Assembly (NCBI RefSeq): GCF_002549775.1
Contig: NZ_NMTR01000021.1
Location: 372,001-436,000 of the forward strand
Reading direction: 5' to 3'
DNA length: 64,000 nt
DNA from: Faecalibacterium langellae
GTDB taxonomy: Bacteria > Bacillota > Clostridia > Oscillospirales > Ruminococcaceae
In this document: positions 42,845 through 51,375 of the stretch, in pieces
Layout of the letters: each line of letters opens with the position of its first letter
Numbering within the stretch: position 1 is the stretch's first letter
Program-made: the position numbers and the translations under genes
Notes under the pieces: model-generated
What the model was told of the DNA's origin: nothing
Seen by the model: the letters and a program-made list of their open reading frames with translations, nothing else
Database searches by the model: none

Positions 42845-43744
42845 ATGGCAGTGGAGATCACCGAAGAATTTGTCTGGCAGAACATCCCGCGCCGCGCCCG
42901 CGACAGCCACAAAGGCACCTTCGGCACCGTGCTGGCGGTGGCGGGCAGTGCCTATTACCGCGGGGCGGCGCTGCTGGCCGCCGAGGGTGCCTTGCGCACC
43001 GGGGCCGGCATCGTGACGCTGGCCAGCGTGGAACCGGTGTTGGCCGCCGCCGTGGCCCGCACGCCGGAGTGCTGCCTGTGCCCCTGCATCGCGGGTGCCG
43101 AGGGCGGCATCTCGCCGGAGAGCATCCCGCGCATCCAGCGCCAGAAGGCCACGGTGCTGCTGCTGGGGCCCGGCCTCGGCGGGGCGGCTCAGAGCGCGGC
43201 CCGCGCGGCCGAGACGCGCGCGCTGGTGCAGACCCTTCTGCCTGCCTTTGCGGGCAGCGCCGTGCTGGACGCCGACGGCCTGAACGCCGCCGCGCAGCTG
43301 CTGGCGGCAGGGGAAGCCTTCCCACACCCGGCGGGGGAGCTGATCGTCACCCCGCACCCCGGCGAGATGGCCCGGCTGACCGGGCTTTCGGCGGCACAGA
43401 TCAACGCCGACCGGGAAGAAACTGCACGCACCTATGCGCAGAAATGGAATGCCGTGGTGGTGCTGAAGGGCAGCCGCACCGTGGTGGCCGCGCCGGATGG
43501 CCGGGCGTGCGTGAACCCCACCGGCAACCCCGGCCTTGCCCGGGGCGGCAGCGGGGATGTGCTTTCCGGCATGACGGCGGCGCTGCTGGCCTGCGGCCTG
43601 CCCGCCTTTGAAGCCGCCGCCTGCGCGGTGTACCTGCACGGTGCCGCCGCCGACCGCACTGCGGCAGTTCTGGGCGAATATGGGATGCTGCCCCACGACA
43701 TCCTGCCGCAGCTGGGCCGGATATTTGCAGAGCATCAGAGATAA
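42845..43744 (+). CDS. nnrD: ADP/ATP-dependent NAD(P)H-hydrate dehydratase
   Basis: 299 residues, ribokinase-like fold. Marks: AGSAYYRGAALLAAEGALRTGAG, VLLLGPGLG, TPHPGEMARLTG and the catalytic NPGLARGGSGDVLSGM. Repairs damaged (hydrated) NAD(P)H. It lacks the NnrE epimerase domain fused in many bacteria. ATG 42845 was chosen for its GGAGGA at 6 nt; GTG 42839 is possible. The leader directly follows repeat copy C. Confidence 0.93.
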   Translation: MAVEITEEFVWQNIPRRARDSHKGTFGTVLAVAGSAYYRGAALLAAEGALRTGAGIVTLASVEPVLAAAVARTPECCLCPCIAGAEGGISPESIPRIQRQKATVLLLGPGLGGAAQSAARAAETRALVQTLLPAFAGSAVLDADGLNAAAQLLAAGEAFPHPAGELIVTPHPGEMARLTGLSAAQINADREETARTYAQKWNAVVVLKGSRTVVAAPDGRACVNPTGNPGLARGGSGDVLSGMTAALLACGLPAFEAAACAVYLHGAAADRTAAVLGEYGMLPHDILPQLGRIFAEHQR

Positions 43745-43790
43745 AAAACGGACTGCCGCATGTTTTTTGTGCGGCAGTCCGTTTTTGTCT
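43745..43790. terminator. Bidirectional terminator nnrD/dlgD
   Basis: AAAAAACGGACTGCCGCA ... TGCGGCAGTCCGTTTTT between convergent genes. Confidence 0.9.
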
Positions 43791-43814
43791 GCGTATTTCC
43801 CGGGCAAAGGCGGC

Positions 43815-44816
43815 TTACATCGCCAGCACTTCGGCCCACTTTTCCTCGGCCACCGGGATACCGAGTTCCATGTTCTCTTTGCGGCTGCGGTGCTCGCCCA
43901 TGCCGGGGCAGCGCACCTCGCGGCCCGGCTCGGCGGGCTCGCTGGCGGCCACGTCGGCGGCGATGGCGTCAATGACGGCGTCGGTCAGGTCAGCCGACTG
44001 GAACTTTGCCGGGTCGATGGCGATCATGATCTGGGTCAGGCCCACTTCGTCGCCAAAGGTGCCCACCTTCGCCACCGAGTTTGCGCCGGTGAGGATGGTG
44101 CCGATCATGTCCAGCAGGATGGAAAGGCCGCTGCCCTTCCAGTAGCCGATGGGCACCATGCGGTGGGTCTTTTCAATGGCGGCAGGGTCGGTGGTGAGCT
44201 GGCCGTTCTCGTCGTAGCCGCCCGCCACCGGCAGCTGTTTGCCTGCCAGACGCAGGGTCTCCAGCTTGCCGTAGCTGAACTGGCTCAGGGCGCAGTCCAC
44301 CATGATGTGTTCGCCGCTGGCGCGCGGCACGGCGAGGATGAGCGGGTTGTTGCCGATGCGGCTGTCCTTCGCGCCCCATGCGGGCATGTTGGGGCAGGTG
44401 TTGGACCAGCAGATGCCGATGCAGCCCGCGTCCGCCGCCTGCCAGCCGTAGGTGCCGCCGCGCATCCAGTGGTTGTTGTTGCCCAGCGCCACCATGCCGA
44501 TGCCGAACTGATGGGCCAGCTCCACGGCGCGGGCCATGGCGTGGCGGGCGTTCAGCGGGCCGAAGCCGCGCTGGCCGTCCCAGCGCTCCATGGCACCGAA
44601 GCTGGCAGTACACACGGCCTCGGCGGCGGGGTCGATCTCGCCCTTGCGCAGGTATTCCACCACCCGGGGGAAGCGGTTCAGCCCGTGGCTGAACACGCCC
44701 GCCAGGCTGTTCTGGGCAAAAATTTCGGCGGCTTCGTGGGCACGCTCCGGGCTGAAGCCGTATTTCTTCAGCACGCGCTCAAACTCGGCCAGCATGGTTT
44801 CATAAGGTACTCGCAT
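43815..44816 (-). CDS. dlgD: 2,3-diketo-L-gulonate reductase
   Basis: 333 residues, malate/L-lactate dehydrogenase (Ldh_2) family. It follows E. coli DlgD closely as I recall it: SLAGVFSHGLNRFPR, NNNHWMRGGTYGWQAADAG, IGICWSN, GAKDSRIGNNPL and MGYWKGSG-like PIGYWKGSGLSILLDMI. NAD(P)H-dependent reduction of diketo-gulonate in ascorbate/sugar-acid breakdown. Single gene; no sugar-acid pathway genes adjacent. Confidence 0.88.
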   Translation of the reverse strand: MRVPYETMLAEFERVLKKYGFSPERAHEAAEIFAQNSLAGVFSHGLNRFPRVVEYLRKGEIDPAAEAVCTASFGAMERWDGQRGFGPLNARHAMARAVELAHQFGIGMVALGNNNHWMRGGTYGWQAADAGCIGICWSNTCPNMPAWGAKDSRIGNNPLILAVPRASGEHIMVDCALSQFSYGKLETLRLAGKQLPVAGGYDENGQLTTDPAAIEKTHRMVPIGYWKGSGLSILLDMIGTILTGANSVAKVGTFGDEVGLTQIMIAIDPAKFQSADLTDAVIDAIAADVAASEPAEPGREVRCPGMGEHRSRKENMELGIPVAEEKWAEVLAM

Positions 44817-44881
44817 GGGTGCAACCTTCCGTTGTTTCAGCTGTTTTGCCCGGTGCGCACGGCACAGCGGGCGACGCTTTC

Positions 44882-44910
44882 ATTATAGCAAGCAGCCCCG
44901 GGCGGCGCAA
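44882..44910 (-). promoter_or_regulatory. dlgD promoter
   Basis: Minus strand TTGCGC (44905-44910), N17, TATAAT (44882-44887). Confidence 0.75.
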
Positions 44911-44969
44911 GGGCAGAAGGGTGGGCGAGAGCGCTAAAAAATCCGTGCGGAATTTGTAGAAAAGTGACA

Positions 44970-44998
44970 TTGCAAAAGAAAAGATAAACTGATATATT
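44970..44998 (+). promoter_or_regulatory. AEC transporter promoter
   Basis: TTGCAA (44970-44975), N17, TATATT (44993-44998), 59 bp before the start codon. Confidence 0.75.
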
Positions 44999-45057
44999 AG
45001 CCTTGAATCGTCTGCCGAGGGGCAGAACAGCATGAAACGCGGAAAAGAGGAAAAACG

Positions 45058-45990
45058 ATGCAGATCAGCATTCTATTGGCCCAGCAGATCACACAGCTGT
45101 TTTTGATCCTGCTCATGGGTTACGCCGTGGTGAAGACCGGGCTGCTGAAAGCCAGCGACAGCAAAGTGGTCTCGGTGCTCATGGTGTATCTGGTGTGCCC
45201 CTGCATGATCCTGAACGCGTTCCAGATCGACGATACGCCCGAGATCCGCAGGGGCCTTGTTTACGCCATGGCCGTTGCGGCGGCGATGCATGTGGTGCTG
45301 CTGGCCATGACAGCGCTGCTGCGCCGCCCGCTGAAGCTGGACGTGATCGAGCAGGTGAACACCATCTACAGCAATGCGGGTGCGCTGGTCATCCCGCTGG
45401 TGCAGGCGCTGCTGGGCAGTGAGTATGTCATCTATTCCTGCGCGTTCATCATCGTGCAGACGGTGCTCATCTGGACCCACGCCAATGCCTGCCTGCAGGG
45501 CAGCTTTTCCTTTGAGTGGAAAAAGCTGCTGGAAAACCCGAACATCCTGGCCATTCTGGCCGGTGCTGCCATGTATCTGCTGAACCTGCGCCTGCCCGCG
45601 CTGCTGCAGAGCCCGGTGAGCAGCATGGGCAGCATGGTGGGCCCCATCGGGATGCTGCTGGCCGGCATGGCCATCGCGGACAGCCCGCTGCGCAGGGTGT
45701 TCTGCACAAAGCGCAACTATCTGGTGGCGTTCCTGCGGCTGCTGGCCTGCCCGTTCGTCATCCTGCTGCTGCTGTGGGCCTGCCATGCGCAGACCTTTGT
45801 GGCGGACGGCAAGAACATCCTCATGACGGTGTATCTGGCGGCCATCACGCCCGCCTGCACCACCACCACCTCCATGGCCCAGCTGTACGACCGCGACGCG
45901 GCCCACTCCAGCGCACTGTATGTGGTGACGACCCTGCTTTCCATCCTGTCGATGCCGGTGATGATCGGCCTGTTCGACACCCTGCTGTAA
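45058..45990 (+). CDS. AEC-family (auxin efflux carrier-like) transporter
   Basis: 310 residues, about ten membrane helices in two halves. Family marks: LFLILLMGYAVVKTGLL at the start, NTIYSNAGALVIPLVQALLG in the middle and PACTTTTSMAQLYDRDAAHSS near the end. Members move malate, other carboxylates or amino-acid derivatives. Divergent from dlgD; substrate unknown. Confidence 0.9.
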   Translation: MQISILLAQQITQLFLILLMGYAVVKTGLLKASDSKVVSVLMVYLVCPCMILNAFQIDDTPEIRRGLVYAMAVAAAMHVVLLAMTALLRRPLKLDVIEQVNTIYSNAGALVIPLVQALLGSEYVIYSCAFIIVQTVLIWTHANACLQGSFSFEWKKLLENPNILAILAGAAMYLLNLRLPALLQSPVSSMGSMVGPIGMLLAGMAIADSPLRRVFCTKRNYLVAFLRLLACPFVILLLLWACHAQTFVADGKNILMTVYLAAITPACTTTTSMAQLYDRDAAHSSALYVVTTLLSILSMPVMIGLFDTLL

Positions 45991-46020
45991 CCCCCGCACA
46001 GAAATTTTTTGACAGAAAAC

Positions 46021-46065
46021 GACGCCCGGCGGCTGGTTTGGGATCAGCCTGCCGGGCGTTTTTGC
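46021..46065 (+). terminator. Terminator of the AEC gene
   Basis: ACGCCCGGC ... GCCGGGCGT then TTTTT. Confidence 0.85.
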
Positions 46066-46167
46066 GATCGGGCGGGGGAGGCGGGCAGCCGCGCCGGGAA
46101 ACGCATTTTTACAAGTTGAGGTAAAAACAAAGCAGCACGCGATCCGGGTGGCCGCAAAACAAAAAAG

Positions 46168-46197
46168 ACACCACACATTTCTGTGCAGTGTCTTAGG
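46168..46197 (-). terminator. Terminator of the former tRNA-Ala gene
   Basis: Minus strand: AAGACAC...GTGTCTTTTTTG directly downstream of the tRNA-Ala 3' fragment. Confidence 0.75.
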
Positions 46198-46199
46198 TC

Positions 46200-46258
<59 letters not shown>

Positions 46259-46617
46259 GAACCACCTTGAAACGCACCCCCAGAAAAGCGTGTGTGAATG
46301 GGTATGATTTGGCGTTAATACGCCAAATTCGGTTGAAAAGTGTTTTTCTGTCCAACAATCAGCATAGCTGCATGAGAACAATTTAGGCACAGAATTCATT
46401 TGGCTGTATTTTACAGTCGGATTTACCTGCTGTCAAGATGTTTCATATCATTCATGCCGCTAAAGTGAGTCAATACTCTTCTATTTCAAATTACATAGCG
46501 CAATTTCGACCGCCAAAATCGAAGTTGCGCTTTTTTCATTCCTCAATAAATTTTTTCACCGGAGGTTTTTTACAATGTTTATATCTCATTGTTGCTTTCA
46601 GCCCTTGACACAACCGT
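46259..46617. other. Element left-end noncoding region
   Basis: No long gene. It holds a perfect hairpin TTTGGCGT-taat-ACGCCAAA (46308-46327), possibly a recombinase or replication site; a terminator-like GCGCAA...TTGCGCTTTTTT (46498-46537); and a short ORF with GGAGG at 46575-46628. Confidence 0.6.
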
Positions 46618-46628
46618 ATGACCCTTGA
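46575..46628 (+). CDS. Short ORF overlapping the repA start
   Basis: 17 codons (MFISHCCFQPLTQPYDP) with a GGAGG 10 nt upstream. Its stop overlaps the repA start region (46618), which has no good ribosome site of its own. This would allow translational coupling. It is short, so it could be chance. Confidence 0.4.
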   Translation: MFISHCCFQPLTQPYDP

Positions 46629-47487
46629 CTACTTTTACGGACAGGCCGGAGAACTCTTTTCGTTCTTCCGCATTCCAAAGGCTCTTTTTCAGGAGCAGCG
46701 GTTTCAAGATCTGTCAACCGATGCCAAAACCCTGTACGGCATCCTGCTGGACCGCATGAGCCTGTCTGTGAAAAATGGCTGGCTGGACGAGCAGAACCGG
46801 GTGTTCATCATCTTCACGATAGAGGATGTCAAGAGGACTTTGTGTTGCGCAGACAACAAAGCGACCAAGCTGCTCCGGGAACTTGAAAAGTTTGGTCTGA
46901 TTGAACGAAAACGCCGAGGGCAGGGAAAGCCAAGTTTGGTGTATGTGAAGAACTTTTCGGCAGAATCTTCAAAAGAGCGTGTCAAGAATCGTGATAATGA
47001 CGATTCTTGTGGCTTCAAAATCGCGTGTCAAGACCCTGCAAAATCACGATGTAATAAGACTAAAGAGAATGATACTGAAATGAGTGAGACGGATCCTTTC
47101 TATTCTGAAGAATCGGAGGGGATGAGCAAACGCAACCAACTGGAAGAATATTTTTCGCAGTCTTTAGAGGTGGATTTATTGCTTCGGCTCTGCCCGGATG
47201 ATGAGGATACCATCTATCAAATCGTGAATTTGCTGGTGGATACCTGTGCCACCAACCGCAAGCTGCTACACATCGCCGGAGACGATAAGCCTGCCGAGGT
47301 GGTGCGTAGCCGCTTTATGAAGCTAAACGCCGACCATATCCGTTTTGTGCTGAAGTGCCTTGCAGAGAACAGCAGCCCAATCCGAAACATGAAACAATAT
47401 CTGCTCGCTTCTCTGTACAACGCACCCACCACGATGCAGCTTTCCTACCAGAACCAAACCAACCACGACTTAGCGATGCGGGGGTGA
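46618..47487 (+). CDS. repA: Replication initiator protein A (RepA N-terminal family)
   Basis: 289 residues. DYFYGQAGELFSFFRIPKALFQEQRFQDLSTDAKTLYGILLDRMSLS is the conserved winged-helix N-terminus of the RepA_N initiators of Firmicutes plasmids and ICEs; NKATKLLRELEKFGLIERKRRGQGKPS is the second helix-turn-helix and wing. The C-terminal part is a DnaD-like helical domain. ATG 46618 lacks a clear RBS. It ends in an ATGA overlap with parA. Confidence 0.9.
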   Translation: MTLDYFYGQAGELFSFFRIPKALFQEQRFQDLSTDAKTLYGILLDRMSLSVKNGWLDEQNRVFIIFTIEDVKRTLCCADNKATKLLRELEKFGLIERKRRGQGKPSLVYVKNFSAESSKERVKNRDNDDSCGFKIACQDPAKSRCNKTKENDTEMSETDPFYSEESEGMSKRNQLEEYFSQSLEVDLLLRLCPDDEDTIYQIVNLLVDTCATNRKLLHIAGDDKPAEVVRSRFMKLNADHIRFVLKCLAENSSPIRNMKQYLLASLYNAPTTMQLSYQNQTNHDLAMRG

Positions 47488-48320
47488 TGAAAATTTCAAA
47501 GAAAGCAACCACGATTGCCATCGTCAACCAGAAAGGCGGCACTGGCAAGACCACTACTTGCGAAAATCTGGGCATTGGGCTGGCGATGGAGGGCAAGAAA
47601 GTCCTGTTGGTAGACGCTGACCCGCAGGGCAGCTTGACCATCAGCATGGGCTGGCAGCAGCCCGATGAATTGCCCACCACCCTTTCCACCCTGATGGCAA
47701 AAGCCATGAATGACCAGAGCATTCCGCCCGGTGAAGGCATCCTGCACCATGCAGAGGGCGTTGACCTGATCCCTGCCAACATTGAACTGGCAGGGCTGGA
47801 AGTTTCCCTTGTCAACTGCATGAACCGGGAAAAGATGCTGAAACAGGTGCTGGACAGTGCAAAGCACGACTATGATTTCATTCTGCTGGATTGCACTCCT
47901 TCCCTTGGGATGCTGACCGTCAATGCCTTGGCAGCAGCAGACACCACTCTAATTCCCGTGCAGGCGCAGTACCTGTCCGCGAAAGGCTTGGAACAGCTTT
48001 TACAGACCGTCCAAAAGGTCCGGCGGCAGATCAACCCGAAGCTGAAAATTGAGGGCATTCTGCTGACTATGACAGATAGCCGCACCAACTATGGGCAGCA
48101 GATCGACAACCTGATTCGGGGTGCTTACGGCAGCAAGATCAAGGTGTTCGACCAGACCATTCCCCGGTCTGTCCGCGCTGCGGAGATCAGTGCCGTGGGT
48201 AAGAGCATTTTCCAGCACGACCCCAAAGGCAAGGTGGCAGAAGCCTATAAATCTCTGACCGAGGAGGTGATGGCGAATGCCGAAAGGCAGCTTAAACGTG
48301 TCGCTGAAAGGGGCAGATGA
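47487..48320 (+). CDS. parA: ParA-family partition ATPase
   Basis: 277 residues, start ATG 47487. Deviant Walker A KGGTGKTTT, A' region LLVDADPQGSLT, Walker B DFILLDCTPSLG. Segregates the element's DNA. Overlaps both neighbours. Confidence 0.94.
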   Translation: MKISKKATTIAIVNQKGGTGKTTTCENLGIGLAMEGKKVLLVDADPQGSLTISMGWQQPDELPTTLSTLMAKAMNDQSIPPGEGILHHAEGVDLIPANIELAGLEVSLVNCMNREKMLKQVLDSAKHDYDFILLDCTPSLGMLTVNALAAADTTLIPVQAQYLSAKGLEQLLQTVQKVRRQINPKLKIEGILLTMTDSRTNYGQQIDNLIRGAYGSKIKVFDQTIPRSVRAAEISAVGKSIFQHDPKGKVAEAYKSLTEEVMANAERQLKRVAERGR

Positions 48321-49204
48321 TATTTTCTCCACAGAAGAATCCCGGCAGGAGCAGCAGCGAGAGCAGGTGCAGCAGATTCCCATCGGGGAGCTGTTCCCTT
48401 TCAAGAATCATCCATTTAAGGTTTTGGATGATGAATCCATGCAGCGCACGGTGGAAAGCGTGGAACAGTACGGCGTGCTTTCTCCGCTGATTGCCCGCCC
48501 TCGCCCGGAGGGTGGCTATGAGATCATCTCCGGGCACCGCCGTCAGCACGCTGCACAGCTTGCCGGGCTGGAAACCCTGCCGGTCATTGTCCGCAATATG
48601 GATGATGATGCCGCCGTTTTGCTCATGGTGGATAGCAATCTCCAACGTGAGAATATCCTGCCCAGTGAAAGGGCTTTCGCCTACAAAATGAAGCTGGAAG
48701 CCCTAAAAAATCAAGGTGCTAGGTCGGATTTAACTTCGTCCCAAATTGGGACGAAGTTGCGAGCGGATGAAAAAGTGGCGCAGGATTTAGGTGAAAGTCG
48801 CAACCAAGTCCAGCGTTTTATCCGCCTGACCAACCTTATCCCGGAACTGCTGGACATGGTGGACGAAAAGAAAATTGCCTTCAATCCCGCTGTGGAGTTG
48901 TCCTATCTGGACGAAAGCCAACAGCGGGATTTTTTTAGAAGCGATGAACGACACCCAGAATGCACCATCTTTATCCCAAGCGCAGCGGCTTAAAAAGCTG
49001 GCGCAGGAAGGGCACTTCTCGTATGACGTTGCCTTTGCGGTCATGGGAGAAGAGAAAAAGGACGAGCTGGACAAGGTTGTCATCAAAAACGACACCCTGC
49101 GGAAATATTTCCCGCGCAGCTTCACCCCGAAGCAGATGGAGGACACTATCATCAAGCTGCTTGAACAGTGGCAACGCAAACAGCAACGGCAGAATGAACG
49201 CTGA
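48277..49204 (+). pseudogene. parB: parB, frameshifted at a T7 run
   Basis: The first frame (48277-48993) carries the ParB N-terminal nuclease-like domain (ISGHRRQHAAQLAGLETLPVIVRN..) and the helix-turn-helix; after ...DESQQRDF it runs out in a short unrelated tail. The second frame (from about 48937) continues FLEAMNDTQNAPSLSQAQRLKKLAQEG to 49204. The switch is at TTTTTTT 48930-48936; six T would restore one frame of about 309 codons. Either a real mutation, a base-call error, or slippage on the T run. Confidence 0.8.
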
Positions 49205-49266
49205 CTTATACCGTAACGAAAGACCCGATGGGGTCTTTTCTTTTGCAATCAAAAGGAGAAAAGCCT

Positions 49267-49689
49267 ATGAAAAACAACGCTACCTGTACCATCCGCTCCG
49301 AGGAGATCACCATTGACGTGCGTATCTGCGCTGCACTGGCGGCAAACCGGGGCGGCGAGGTCTACCTCGCAGCCATTGCCCCGGATATGGAACTGACCGT
49401 CATCACGCTGGACGAGGCTCACGACATCCTGCCCTGCTTTGACGAGGACGATGCCTGCTTGAACCTTCCCAACACCTCGCTGCTGCTCTGCTACAATCCG
49501 GCGCAGGTGCTGAAAATGGGCGGCAAGCACTACCTGACCGGCCCGGTGATTCTGGTCCGCACCAACATGGACGGCGAGGTCATCTCGCTGACCATTGATG
49601 AGGTCTACCTGTTCCAGAAGTATCTGGCAAGCCACAGCATCACCCTGATGGCAGACGACCAGAAGTTGCCCTGCATCTGCATCGACTGA
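49267..49689 (+). CDS. ICE-conserved hypothetical protein
   Basis: 140 residues, ATG 49267 after AAAGGAGAAAAG. Mixed alpha/beta, starts MKNNATCTIRSEEITIDVRI; no signal peptide. I recognise it only as a gene that usually sits between parB and the DUF3846/PcfB genes in such elements. Function unknown. Confidence 0.7.
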   Translation: MKNNATCTIRSEEITIDVRICAALAANRGGEVYLAAIAPDMELTVITLDEAHDILPCFDEDDACLNLPNTSLLLCYNPAQVLKMGGKHYLTGPVILVRTNMDGEVISLTIDEVYLFQKYLASHSITLMADDQKLPCICID

Positions 49690-49697
49690 GGTGTGCT

Positions 49698-49835
49698 ATG
49701 CTGAACTTTTTTATCGGTTTCGCATTTTTTGAAGCGGGTGCCATTTTCGGTTTCTTCGCAGCGGCTCTGCTGAACGCCGCCCATGTCGGGCAGGAGAGCA
49801 CCATCTTTGAGGAGAATGATAATGGAACAGAATGA
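49698..49835 (+). CDS. DUF3789-like single-helix membrane protein
   Basis: 45 residues (MLNFFIGFAFFEAGAIFGFF...): one membrane helix and an acidic tail. ATG 49698 lies 9 bp after the previous gene. It overlaps the next start by 14 bp. Size and position fit the small DUF3789 proteins of Firmicutes ICEs. Confidence 0.65.
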   Translation: MLNFFIGFAFFEAGAIFGFFAAALLNAAHVGQESTIFEENDNGTE

Positions 49836-50259
49836 AAATACCCTTTCGGTGCTGAAAATTGCGCCGGGACAGTATCCGCAGCAGGTCGAGATTGACAACA
49901 ACCTGAAAGCCTTGCAGGAGGCGGTGGGCGGCACGATTGCTGCTGTTTACCCCTTTGCAGACCCGGTGGCTATCATCTGCAATGACGATGGTAAGCTCAT
50001 GGGACTGCCGTTGAACCGTGCCCTGCGGGACGAGGACGTGCAGATGTACGATGCCGTTGCCGGAGACTTTCTGGTAGTGGGTCTGGGCGAGGAGGATTTC
50101 GCATCCCTGACCCCGGAACTGGCGCAGAAGTACGAGCAGCTTTTTCATCAGCCGGAAGCCTTTCTGAAACTGGGCAACCATCTGCTGGTGCTGCCGGTGC
50201 CGGATGAACCTCCCGCAGAAAAGCCCCGCACTAAGCCCCCGGCAGAGCATGACCGCTAA
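49822..50259 (+). CDS. DUF3846-like protein
   Basis: 145 residues. APGQYPQQVEIDNNLKALQEAVGGTIAAVYPFADPVAIICNDDGKLMGLPLNRAL is the DUF3846 pattern, common in ICEs and phages. ATG 49822 with AGGAG. C-terminus proline-rich. Function unknown. Confidence 0.78.
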   Translation: MEQNENTLSVLKIAPGQYPQQVEIDNNLKALQEAVGGTIAAVYPFADPVAIICNDDGKLMGLPLNRALRDEDVQMYDAVAGDFLVVGLGEEDFASLTPELAQKYEQLFHQPEAFLKLGNHLLVLPVPDEPPAEKPRTKPPAEHDR

Positions 50260-50283
50260 AATCACCCTGCTGCACGGGAGGTG

Positions 50284-50748
50284 ATGGCAGTGCAGGAAGA
50301 AATCGAACAGAAGTCATTCAACATTATGATCTCCACCACAAAGCTGTCCGCCCGGACTGTCCTCCGGGCGGTAAAGGCGGCGTTTCAGCTGTACCAGTCC
50401 AAGGCATCCCAAGGTAAGCAAAGCGTCCGCACCCTTCTGCGGCAAAACCGGGGTGTGTCCGGCGTGGAGATCAGCAAGACCGGCATCCGTGGTCTGGAAC
50501 GCTATGCCAAAAAGTACGGCATCGACTACGCTATCCGCAAGGACAGCTCTGAAATGCCGCCCCGGTATCTGGTCTTTTTCAAAGCCCCGGACGCAGAAGC
50601 ATTCAACTCGGCGTTCAAGGAGTATTCGGCATCCCTGCTGAACAAGGACAAACGCCCCTCGGTGCTGGCAAAACTGCATGAACTGGTGCAGGCAGCAGCA
50701 GAACTCCCCGGCAAAGTCCGGCACAAGGAACAGGAGCGTGGACTGTGA
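50284..50748 (+). CDS. PcfB-family conjugation protein
   Basis: 154 residues, start ATG 50284 (GTG 50281 alternative). MISTTKLSARTVLRAVKAAFQLYQ and RGLERYAKKYGIDYAIRKD fit PcfB/DUF3801, which acts with the coupling protein PcfC. Its stop overlaps the start of the truncated virD4 by 4 bp. Confidence 0.82.
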   Translation: MAVQEEIEQKSFNIMISTTKLSARTVLRAVKAAFQLYQSKASQGKQSVRTLLRQNRGVSGVEISKTGIRGLERYAKKYGIDYAIRKDSSEMPPRYLVFFKAPDAEAFNSAFKEYSASLLNKDKRPSVLAKLHELVQAAAELPGKVRHKEQERGL

Positions 50749-51290
50749 CCACGAAAAAGCTGACAAAGCTACTGGCACTGTATCTGCCTTATATTTTGCT
50801 GGGACTGGCGGCAACGAACTTCGGTGAAGCGTGGCGGCTTGCGGAGGGCAAAGAACTGGGCGATAAGATCATGTCCATGATGGGCACTATCCCGCTGGCA
50901 TTTGCGAACCCGCTGCCCAGCTTGCATCCGCTGGATCTGCTGGTGGGCTTGTGCTGCGGCGCAGGGCTGCGGCTGGCGGTTTATTTGCGTGGTAAAAACG
51001 CCAAGAAGTACCGCCACGGCATGGAGTATGGCTCTGCCCGGTGGGGCACCCCCAAGGACATTGAGCCGTTCATGGCTCCGAAGTTTGAGGACAATATCAT
51101 TCTGACCAAAACAGAGCGCCTGATGATGTCCAACCGTCCGCCTGACCCCAAGAATGCCCGGAACAAAAATGTGCTGGTGGTGGGCGGCTCCGGCAGCGGC
51201 AAGACCCGGTTTTGGCTGAAACCGAACCTGCTTCAATGCCACAGTTCCTATGTGGTCACTGACCCGAAGGGTTATAATTATCGAGGATAA
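50745..51290 (+). pseudogene. VirD4/PcfC coupling protein, truncated by recombinase insertion
   Basis: GTG start 50745. The 181-residue remnant has two membrane helices (about 10-30 and 60-80), the HGMEYGSARWGTPKDI segment and the P-loop VVGGSGSGKTRFWLKPN, then reads SSYVVTDPKG and stops 6 codons later. A complete coupling protein is about 600 residues with a Walker B further on. The last native codon is near 51271; beyond it lies the TnpX-type element. The rest of virD4 is not in the window. Confidence 0.85.
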
Positions 51291-51375
51291 AGCAAAGATG
51301 CGTTTACAAAATCAGAAAAGTATCGTATCTTTGTTACATATCGTATTCCCACTAAAAATAAAAGAAGGTGAAACT

